Assembly (NCBI GenBank): GCA_017626655.1
Contig: JAGAIH010000306.1
Location: 1 to 10,535, forward strand
Direction: 5' to 3'
DNA: 10,535 bases
Origin: Clostridia bacterium
Lineage (GTDB): Bacteria; Bacillota_A; Clostridia; Oscillospirales; CAG-272
Shown: positions 1-5,142 of the stretch, piece by piece
Layout of the letters: every line of letters begins with the position of its first letter
Position numbering within the stretch: position 1 is the first letter of the stretch
The notes under the pieces: model-generated
Told to the model about the DNA's origin: nothing
What the model saw: the letters and a program-made list of their open reading frames with translations, nothing else
Database searches by the model: none
Made by a program: the position numbers and the translations under genes

Positions 1-1384
1 AGCGGCGGATGGAGGCGGGATCCAGCTGGGCGTTGCAATGGAGGGGCTTTTCGGCGGGGGAATGCTCGTAGCCGTGGGCCTCGTCCTCGGCCTTCATGCG
101 CTCCTTGGCGAAGGCGCGGGCCTCGCAGACCCGCTTTCGGACGTCGGCGGAGCGCTCCACGGTGGCGGGATCCTCGCGGGCGGAGAGCTCGTCGTAGCTG
201 ATGGAGGGCAGCTCGATCTGGATGTCGATGCGGTCCAGCATGGGGCCGCTGATGCGGGACATGTAGCGGCGCACGTCCTCGGGCTTGCAGGTGCATTTGC
301 GGGTGGGATCCCCAAAATACCCACAGCGGCAGGGGTTCATGGCCGCCACCATCATGAAGGAGCAGGGGAAGGTCACCCGCCCATTGGCGCGGGTGATGGT
401 GACCTTGCCGTCCTCAATGGGCTGGCGGAGGCCGTCGGTGACCTGCTTGGGGAACTCGGGCAGCTCGTCGAGGAACAGCACGCCGTTGTGGGCCAGGGAC
501 ACCTCGCCGGGCAGAGGATTCGCTCCTCCGCCCACCAGGCTCACGGGGGACATGGTGTGGTGCGGAGAGCGGAAGGGACGGCGGCGAAGGAGGGACGTAC
601 CCTCGGGAAGCGTCCCCGACACCGAATGAACCTTGGTGGCCTCGATGGCCTCGTCGAAGGTCAGGGGAGGCAGGATGGTGGGGAGGCGCTTGGCCAGCAT
701 GGACTTGCCCGTGCCGGGAGGGCCGATGAGCAGAATGTTATGCCCGCCCGCCGCGGCGATCTCCATGGCTCGCTTGGCCAGCTTTTGGCCCTTGACGTCG
801 GAAAAGTCCACCTCATAGACGTTATCGGCGGCGGCAGAGGGGGAAACGCGGGCCACGGGTGTTAGGACGCGGCGGCCGTTGAGATGGTCGATGAGGGCGC
901 GCATATTGGACACGCCGTAGACCGAAATGCCTTCCACGGCGGCGGCCTCGGCGGCGTTCTCCGCCGAGGTGTAGAACTCGGTCATCCCCGCGTCGCGGGC
1001 GGCAACGCACATGGACAAAACACCCCGCACGGGGCGGAACTCACCCGACAGGGACAGCTCCCCCACGAAGCACTTGTCTCCCAGACGGACGGTGGAGCGG
1101 ATGATTCCCACCGCCGAGAGGATGCCCGTCAGGATGGCGGCGTCAAAGCCCGAGCCCTCCTTGCGGCGGTCGGCGGGAGCGAGATTGACCAGCAGGGCGC
1201 ACTCGGGAAAGGGGTAGCCCGTATTCTCGCAGGCGGTACGTACCCGCTCCTTGGCCTCCTTGACGGCGGCGTCGGGGAGACCGACGATCTCAAAGTAGTC
1301 CAAACGGTTCTGGGCGTCCACCTCCACCGTTACGGGGAAGCCGTCGATGCCGAACAGCCCCGCGCTGTAAACCTTCGCTAGCAT
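1..1384 (-). CDS. comM: YifB/ComM-family Mg-chelatase-like AAA+ ATPase (3' end beyond window)
   Basis: Reading the minus strand from the ATG at 1384 gives 461 uninterrupted codons to the left edge. The family is usually about 500-510 residues, so only some 45-50 C-terminal residues are missing. Seen in the protein: an N-terminal ChlI/Lon-like domain (residues 1 to about 170, starting MLAKVYSAGLFGIDG), Walker A GPPGTGKS at 221-228, Walker B LFLDEL at 303-308, and the cysteine-rich family signature NPCRCGYFGD from 350 with a second C-x-C at 364/366. The start follows a strong AAGGAGG (1393-1399) at 8 nt. In Gram-negative competence ComM is a hexameric helicase that promotes branch migration of incoming DNA. 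The role of the Firmicute YifB members is less certain, so the ATPase family is firm and the recombination role is inferred. It is transcribed divergently from the lipoprotein gene. Confidence 0.95.
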   Translation of the reverse strand, partial: MLAKVYSAGLFGIDGFPVTVEVDAQNRLDYFEIVGLPDAAVKEAKERVRTACENTGYPFPECALLVNLAPADRRKEGSGFDAAILTGILSAVGIIRSTVRLGDKCFVGELSLSGEFRPVRGVLSMCVAARDAGMTEFYTSAENAAEAAAVEGISVYGVSNMRALIDHLNGRRVLTPVARVSPSAAADNVYEVDFSDVKGQKLAKRAMEIAAAGGHNILLIGPPGTGKSMLAKRLPTILPPLTFDEAIEATKVHSVSGTLPEGTSLLRRRPFRSPHHTMSPVSLVGGGANPLPGEVSLAHNGVLFLDELPEFPKQVTDGLRQPIEDGKVTITRANGRVTFPCSFMMVAAMNPCRCGYFGDPTRKCTCKPEDVRRYMSRISGPMLDRIDIQIELPSISYDELSAREDPATVERSADVRKRVCEARAFAKERMKAEDEAHGYEHSPAEKPLHCNAQLDPASIRR

Positions 1385-1436
1385 GATGCGATCCTCCTTG
1401 AAAAGGGTACGGGGTATGGCCCCGAAATCTTCCTTT

Positions 1437-1465
1437 ATTGTACCATACTTCCCGTAAAAAAGCAA
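1437..1465 (-). promoter_or_regulatory. Candidate sigma-A promoter for yifB/comM
   Basis: On the minus strand there is a TACAAT -10 hexamer (1442-1437), 17 bp from TTGCTT (1465-1460). The -10 matches consensus at five of six positions, but the -35 is poor beyond TTG. The predicted start would leave a leader of roughly 45 nt before the gene, with a small GGGG/CCCC hairpin at 1411-1423. This is pattern matching only. Confidence 0.35.
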
Positions 1466-1630
1466 GACCCGCAAAGGAAAAACAGGGGAATTCGGAAAAG
1501 GATCGGAAAACCGTCCCCGACTACCGATTTTCGCAAAAAATATCTCACAAAAATCGCATCGTAAAACAGGGCAGTTTTCACAAAAATCCATTCTGTGGCA
1601 AAATATTTACAAACTCAATCGGGAAATCCC
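1466..1630. other. A-rich divergent intergenic region without a gene
   Basis: This is the core of the 314-bp gap between the divergent yifB and lipoprotein genes. It is clearly richer in A than the flanking coding DNA and has no ORF with a ribosome binding site. It contains a 7-bp inverted repeat, CGATTTT (1525-1531) and AAAATCG (1550-1556), separated by 18 nt. That repeat could be a protein-binding site or chance in A/T-rich sequence. I see no RNA gene here. Confidence 0.5.
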
Positions 1631-1659
1631 TTGACAACTTGACCCGAATGTATTATAAT
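1631..1659 (+). promoter_or_regulatory. Perfect-consensus sigma-A promoter of the LRR lipoprotein gene
   Basis: TTGACA (1631-1636) and TATAAT (1654-1659) are both exact consensus hexamers with the optimal 17-bp spacer. Transcription should start near 1666, giving a leader of about 33 nt before the ATG at 1699. Such a promoter predicts high basal transcription unless a repressor blocks it. It also argues that the lipoprotein does not depend on the neighbouring ECF sigma factor. Confidence 0.9.
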
Positions 1660-1669
1660 ATGTACATTG

Positions 1670-1680
1670 ATTACTGTAAT
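1670..1680. promoter_or_regulatory. Small palindrome just after the lipoprotein transcription start
   Basis: ATTACTGTAAT is a perfect 5-bp inverted repeat around one central base. It lies a few bases downstream of the predicted start site and upstream of GGAGG (1685-1689). The position suits a roadblock operator for a dimeric repressor, but so short a palindrome can occur by chance. Confidence 0.25.
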
Positions 1681-1698
1681 CTGCGGAGGTATCCATTC

Positions 1699-2523
1699 AT
1701 GAAAAAGTATCTGGCTATCGCTCTGGCCGCTCTTCTGCTCGTTGCCTCTCTGGCATCCTGCATCGCAGGCGATCCCGACGGCATCGACGACTACACCCCC
1801 GAGGTAGACTATCTGGTTACCGAGCAGGGCACCTTCTATTTCGAGGAGGCCGAGGGTGAGACCGCCATTCTGGTCAAGTACAACGGTAAGGCTACCAAGG
1901 ACGACCACGTTGTCATCCCTGCCACCTTCAATGACCGTACCGTCACCACCATCGGTGAGAAGGCCTTCTACAGCCTGGCATCCATCGTTGAGGTCACTCT
2001 GCCCGACACCATCACCAAGATCGACAAGTACGCGTTTGCCCGTTGCACCGAGCTGACCGCCATCAACCTGCCCGCAGGCACCCTGGAGATCGACGATTAC
2101 GCCTTCGCCGAGTGCACCAAGCTGGCGTCCGTCAACCTGGGTAGCTCCCTGACCACCATCGGCGAGAAGGTGTTCTGGGGTTGCACCGCTCTGACCGACA
2201 TTCCCCTGCCCGCTACTCTGGTCGAGATCGGCGACGCCGCCTTCTGGGGTTGCACCGCTCTGACCGCCGTGGAGTTCCCCGCATCCGTCAAGGAGATCGG
2301 TACCCTGGCTTACTACGATTGCAAGGGCATCGAGTCCATCAAGTTCAACAAGGACGACGTCACCATCGGTGAGTATGCCTTCGTGACCGACGGCTCCACC
2401 CTGAAGGACAAGATCGACGTGTCCAACCTGGCCGAGGGCTCCAAGGTTCTGGAGTACGTGAACGAGATCGCCGAGCCCACTCCCGAGACCGAGGCTCCCG
2501 AGACCGAGGCTCCCGAGGCATAA
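1699..2523 (+). CDS. BspA-like leucine-rich-repeat lipoprotein
   Basis: A 274-residue secreted surface protein. It opens with a lipoprotein signal peptide: MKK, a hydrophobic run to about residue 17, and lipobox LASC with the lipidated Cys at 21. After a short linker and a beta-rich head (about 37-84) come six to seven LRR_5/BspA-type units of about 23 residues (85-229), each with an IG..AF..C..L pattern. The acidic C-terminus repeats PETEA. LRR_5 proteins occur on many host-associated bacteria and protozoa and are linked to adhesion or protein binding, but the ligand here is unknown. The start at 1699 has GGAGG 9 nt upstream and encodes the signal peptide. The same frame is open back to 1438, but that extension would cover the promoter and bury the signal peptide. 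Codon use is strongly biased, consistent with high expression. The gene is monocistronic, with its own promoter and terminator. Confidence 0.9.
   Translation: MKKYLAIALAALLLVASLASCIAGDPDGIDDYTPEVDYLVTEQGTFYFEEAEGETAILVKYNGKATKDDHVVIPATFNDRTVTTIGEKAFYSLASIVEVTLPDTITKIDKYAFARCTELTAINLPAGTLEIDDYAFAECTKLASVNLGSSLTTIGEKVFWGCTALTDIPLPATLVEIGDAAFWGCTALTAVEFPASVKEIGTLAYYDCKGIESIKFNKDDVTIGEYAFVTDGSTLKDKIDVSNLAEGSKVLEYVNEIAEPTPETEAPETEAPEA
1951..2385 (+). repeat. 69-bp (23-codon) LRR coding repeats in the lipoprotein gene
   Basis: Six to seven tandem units of about 23 codons encode the LRR region (residues 85-229). Two adjacent units share an exact 25-bp stretch (2173-2197 and 2242-2266), offset by exactly 69 bp. 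This indicates recent duplication or gene conversion between units. Confidence 0.8.
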
Positions 2524-2546
2524 GCCACATACGATCGGTATATCCA

Positions 2547-2576
2547 TCCCCGACACACCCGTGTCGGGGATTTTTT
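2547..2576 (+). terminator. Intrinsic terminator of the LRR lipoprotein gene
   Basis: A perfect 10-bp stem, TCCCCGACAC (2547-2556) with GTGTCGGGGA (2561-2570), has a 4-nt loop and is followed directly by six T residues. It lies 24 nt after the stop codon, so it should isolate the lipoprotein transcript from the sigma factor operon. Confidence 0.95.
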
Positions 2577-2617
2577 GCGGAATTTTTTGGCTTTTTTTGA
2601 AATTTTCAGGATTTGTC

Positions 2618-2644
2618 GGAAAGATTTCGGCATCCGACCGTGTC
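2618..2644 (+). promoter_or_regulatory. Candidate ECF-type promoter of the sigma/LRR operon
   Basis: The roughly 100-nt T-rich gap after the terminator must hold the operon promoter, yet no good sigma-A pair is visible. GGAAA (2618-2622), 17 bp, then GTGTC (2640-2644) resembles the ECF pattern of a GGAAC-like -35 and a CGTC-like -10. That would fit autoregulation by the encoded sigma factor. The match is imperfect and is offered as a hypothesis. Confidence 0.3.
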
Positions 2645-2677
2645 ATATTGGGTACAAGCAAGAAAGGAGCTGACCAT

Positions 2678-3253
2678 ATGAGTCAATCGAAAACGAAAAC
2701 CAAGCCCCATCCCTCGGACGAGGAGATCGTGGAGCTGTACTTTGCCAGAGATGAGCAGGCCATCGCCGAGACCGACAAAAAGTACGGCAAGGTCTGTATG
2801 CAGGTGTCCATGAACATCGTGGAGAGCCGCCCCGACGCCGAAGAGTGCGTCAGCGACGGCTACCTCAAAACCTGGCATTCCATCCCGCCCACCCGTCCCG
2901 CCTCCCTCTGCGCCTTTGTCTGCCGCATTGTCCGCAACCTCTCCATCAACCGCCTGCGGGACATGAAGGCCGAACGCCGCAACCGCGACCTCACCCTGTC
3001 CTTTGAGGAACTGGAATCCTGCATCTCGGTGGACGAGTCCCACGCCGATATCCTCCCCGGCCTGATCTCCGCTTTCCTGGAGAGCCTGGAGGAGACCGAC
3101 CGCAAGCTCTTCATGGGGCGCTACTTCCACGCCACCCCCGTGAAGGATCTGGCCAAAACCTACGACATGACCCCCAACGCCGTGTCCCTGCGCCTGCACA
3201 AGACCCGTGAAAAACTCCGACTTCACCTGGAGGAAGGGGGGTACACCGTATGA
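2678..3253 (+). CDS. ECF-type RNA polymerase sigma-70 family factor
   Basis: A 191-residue two-domain sigma factor. Region 2 (about residues 14-101) includes the helix containing DAEECVSDGYLKTWHSIPP, the core-binding/-10 recognition part typical of ECF factors, then RIVRNLSINRLRD. A linker (about 102-125) leads to region 4 (about 126-184). Its helix-turn-helix is LAKTYDMTPNAVSLRLHKTREKL, where the recognition helix reads the -35 element. There is no region 1.1 or 3. The chosen ATG has AAAGGAG 8 nt upstream (2663-2669). The frame is open back to 2561, but that start lies inside the terminator. The gene overlaps the next one by ATGA, so translation is probably coupled, as for many sigma/anti-sigma pairs. 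It is likely held inactive by the membrane protein downstream and released on an envelope signal; that control is inference. Target promoters are unknown. Confidence 0.92.
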   Translation: MSQSKTKTKPHPSDEEIVELYFARDEQAIAETDKKYGKVCMQVSMNIVESRPDAEECVSDGYLKTWHSIPPTRPASLCAFVCRIVRNLSINRLRDMKAERRNRDLTLSFEELESCISVDESHADILPGLISAFLESLEETDRKLFMGRYFHATPVKDLAKTYDMTPNAVSLRLHKTREKLRLHLEEGGYTV

Positions 3254-4806
3254 GCAAGCTGAACGGAATGCAGATATTTGAACTGCTGTCAGATCTGAAC
3301 GACAACCTGATCGTGGAGTCCGTAGCCCCTGCCCTGCTTGCGGGTGGCGCGACAGCCGCCGCGGCGGGGGTGACGGCAGGGGCGAAGGCCTCCTCTGCCG
3401 GTGCCGTTTCCGCTACCGCCAAGACGGGCTTGGGGGCGTGGCTGGCCAAGGGGGGCTGGATCGCTCTGCTGGCGGTTGCGCTGGTAGCCGCGGGTGTAGC
3501 CGTTGGTATCGGGCTTAGAGGGAAAGACTCCGTGGGTACGCCGCCCGTTGTGTCGGATACCGTGACCGAGTCCAAGAGCATGACCGACGATAGCACCGAG
3601 AGCGACGATAGCACCGAGAGCGACGATAGCACCGAGAGCGAGACCGAAGCTCCCACGGAGGAGTCCACCGATGCCCCCGCCGAGGAGGAGACCTATTCTC
3701 AAGGATTGAAATTCGCCTCCAACAAGGACGGAACCTGCTACGTCATGGGTCTGGGAGACTGTACCGATACCGTAGTGGTGATCCCGCCCGTAAGTCCCGC
3801 GGGGGATAAGGTTACGGGTATCGGCGAGATGGCGTTCAGGAATTGCGCGGATCTTGTAAGCGTCACCATTCCCGAGGGGGTAACGAGCATTGAGGACGGC
3901 GCGTTTATGAGCTGTAAGAGCCTTGAGGATGTGACCATCCCCGATCGTGTAACGAGCATTGGCAGCTATGCTTTCAGCGATTGTACCGCCCTCGCGAGCA
4001 TTACCGTCCCCGACAGCGTGACGATCCTTCAACGGTCTGTTTTTGAAGGGTGTACCGATTTGACGGACTTTACCATTCCTGCTGGTGTGACGAGCATCGA
4101 AGCGGAAGTGTTCCGGAACTGCATCAGCCTTACGAGCATCACCATCCCCGAAAATGTCACGAGCATCGGTGTCCATGCTTTTTCGGATTGCACGGGGTTT
4201 ACGAGCTTTACGATCCCCAATACGGTGACCGAACTGGAGTACGGGGTGCTTTCAGGCTGTAGCGGTCTTGTGAGTGTTGCGCTTCCCGACGGTATCACGA
4301 GGATCCCCGACAATATGTTCGAGTGTTGCACAGGCCTTACGAGCTTTACCGTTCCCGATCGTGTCACCTCTATCGGGCGGGAAGCCTTCAAGGGATGTAC
4401 CGGACTGACGGATGTGACCATTCCGCCCTCGGCTACAAGCGTGAGAGACGGTGTATTTGCGGAATGTACCGCCCTCACAGAGATCAATCTCCCCGACGGT
4501 ATGACCGTCATTATGGATCACTTGTTTGAGGGATGTACCTCCCTTACGTCTGTGACCATTCCCGCAGGCGTGACAAGAATGGGAATGAATGCGTTCAGAG
4601 GCTGTACGAGCCTTGCGAATGTGACGATCCCGGAGAGTGTGACACGCATTGGTAGGTACGCCTTCGACGGTTGCGTCGATCTGACCGATGTTTTCTATTC
4701 CGGCAACCGATCCCAATGGGAGGCCATACGGTTTGAGGACGGGGAAGACATCTTCCTTTCCGCGACCATCCACTGCTCCGACGTTGATCTCCCCGTAAAG
4801 GACTGA
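3250..4806 (+). CDS. Membrane-anchored LRR protein, probable anti-sigma regulator/sensor
   Basis: A 518-residue protein with a clear modular order. Residues 1-67 are a short cytoplasmic head, with a helix around MQIFELLSDLNDNLIVES and then an Ala/Gly-rich stretch. One membrane helix spans about 68-90. An acidic linker (about 97-150) contains three DDSTES units. Thirteen LRR_5/BspA-type units of exactly 23 residues (191-489) follow, then a C-terminal cap with SGNRSQWEAI. No N-terminal signal peptide is seen, so the helix should act as a signal anchor with the LRR domain outside. The start overlaps the sigma gene stop (ATGA) with a purine-rich AAGGGGGG upstream. The order sigma factor then single-pass membrane protein suggests that the head binds the sigma factor. 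No zinc anti-sigma motif (HxxxCxxC) is present, so this would be another anti-sigma class. Codon use (many ACG, AGC, GTA) differs from the neighbouring genes. LRR architecture and topology are secure; the anti-sigma role is inferred. Confidence 0.85.
   Translation: MSKLNGMQIFELLSDLNDNLIVESVAPALLAGGATAAAAGVTAGAKASSAGAVSATAKTGLGAWLAKGGWIALLAVALVAAGVAVGIGLRGKDSVGTPPVVSDTVTESKSMTDDSTESDDSTESDDSTESETEAPTEESTDAPAEEETYSQGLKFASNKDGTCYVMGLGDCTDTVVVIPPVSPAGDKVTGIGEMAFRNCADLVSVTIPEGVTSIEDGAFMSCKSLEDVTIPDRVTSIGSYAFSDCTALASITVPDSVTILQRSVFEGCTDLTDFTIPAGVTSIEAEVFRNCISLTSITIPENVTSIGVHAFSDCTGFTSFTIPNTVTELEYGVLSGCSGLVSVALPDGITRIPDNMFECCTGLTSFTVPDRVTSIGREAFKGCTGLTDVTIPPSATSVRDGVFAECTALTEINLPDGMTVIMDHLFEGCTSLTSVTIPAGVTRMGMNAFRGCTSLANVTIPESVTRIGRYAFDGCVDLTDVFYSGNRSQWEAIRFEDGEDIFLSATIHCSDVDLPVKD
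3586..3639 (+). repeat. Three perfect 18-bp tandem repeats coding DDSTES
   Basis: The unit GACGATAGCACCGAGAGC occurs three times without a mismatch (3586-3603, 3604-3621, 3622-3639). It encodes the acidic extracellular linker just outside the membrane helix (residues 113-130). Identical units suggest slippage-prone, recently changed copy number. Any change keeps the reading frame and alters only linker length. Confidence 0.95.
3820..4716 (+). repeat. Thirteen tandem 69-bp LRR coding units
   Basis: Residues 191-489 divide into thirteen units of exactly 23 residues with the pattern I-G-x-x-A-F-x-x-C-x-x-L-x-x-V-x-I-P-x-x-V-T-x. There are no insertions or deletions between units, and every unit keeps the Cys. 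At DNA level the units are well diverged, unlike the linker repeat, so the array is old and under protein-level selection. The last unit degenerates into the C-terminal cap. Confidence 0.9.
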
Positions 4807-4812
4807 GCTCCC

Positions 4813-4842
4813 ACCACCCCGACTCACCTCGGGGTGGTTTTT
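4813..4842 (+). terminator. Intrinsic terminator of the sigma/LRR operon
   Basis: A perfect 10-bp stem, ACCACCCCGA (4813-4822) with TCGGGGTGGT (4829-4838), has the loop CTCACC and runs into TTTTT (4838-4842). It begins 6 nt after the LRR gene stop codon and closes the two-gene operon. Confidence 0.95.
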
Positions 4843-4926
4843 CTGTCTTGACCGAAAAACCAAACCGCCCACGAGAGATCCCGCCGAATTTCGTCAACTT
4901 TTTCACGGGATATTTCCCCATACCCC

Positions 4927-4955
4927 TTGATTCTTTCTTGAGTTTGTGCTATACT
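4927..4955 (+). promoter_or_regulatory. Sigma-A promoter with extended -10 for the exonuclease-thiI operon
   Basis: TTGATT (4927-4932) and TATACT (4950-4955) are spaced by 17 bp, and TG at 4947-4948 forms an extended -10 (TGCTATACT). Transcription should start around 4961-4963. This leaves an unusually long leader of about 180 nt before the first start codon at 5143. Confidence 0.85.
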
Positions 4956-4957
4956 AT

Positions 4958-5115
4958 ATTCTGTATGATTATGTAATATGGAAGAGTGTGGCTTGATACC
5001 TGCGTGGTAGTCTACACCTCCGATCTCCCCTTGTTTACCTGCCGCCGGGTGGCGGTGTAAGGGCGTGAGGCCGTCCGCTCCCACGGGAGCCGCGGATAGC
5101 GCCCGTATATAGAAT
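4958..5115 (+). ncRNA. Candidate structured leader RNA or small RNA, family not recognised
   Basis: Manual folding gives a closed multi-branch structure. ATTCTGTAT (4958-4966) at the predicted transcript start pairs with ATATAGAAT (5107-5115), with one G-U. Inside are three hairpins. H1 is GTGTGG (4986-4991) with CTACAC (5012-5017), plus TACC/GGTA within. H2 is TTAC (5035-5038)/GTAA (5057-5060) with CCGCC (5042-5046)/GGCGG (5051-5055) around GGGT. H3 is GGGCG (5061-5065)/CGCCC (5100-5104) enclosing GCTCC-CACG-GGAGC (5077-5090). The region is GC-rich inside an otherwise AT-rich gap and has no ORF with a ribosome binding site. It could be a cis-regulatory leader of the downstream operon or a processed small RNA. 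The length and end-to-end closing stem recall 6S-type RNAs, but I cannot assign it. No terminator separates it from the gene. Confidence 0.45.
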
Positions 5116-5142
5116 TGAAGCACACGAAAGGAAATCAAACCA

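Noticed and set aside
38..865. A 275-codon plus-strand frame within the yifB region
   Set aside because: It lies antisense to the clear YifB/ComM frame with Walker motifs, and its product is Gly/Ala/His-rich without domains.
1438..1698. N-terminal extension of the lipoprotein by 87 codons
   Set aside because: It would run through the consensus promoter and place the signal peptide and lipobox internally; the ATG at 1699 has a good GGAGG.
1615..2661. A 348-codon minus-strand frame across the LRR lipoprotein gene
   Set aside because: It is antisense to the lipoprotein and spans its promoter and terminator; its repeats only mirror the LRR coding units.
2561..2677. N-terminal extension of the sigma factor by 39 codons
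   Set aside because: It would start inside the terminator hairpin of the upstream gene. The ATG at 2678 has a proper ribosome binding site and gives a normal ECF length.
3820..4716. CRISPR-like or other non-coding tandem array
   Set aside because: The 69-bp period is protein-coding (23-residue LRR units), with diverged DNA and no spacer structure.
4958..5115. Firm assignment of the leader as 6S RNA or a known riboswitch
   Set aside because: Size and the closing stem fit loosely with 6S RNA, but I could not recognise conserved sequence of 6S, SRP, RNase P, tmRNA or the common riboswitch classes. A covariance-model search is needed.
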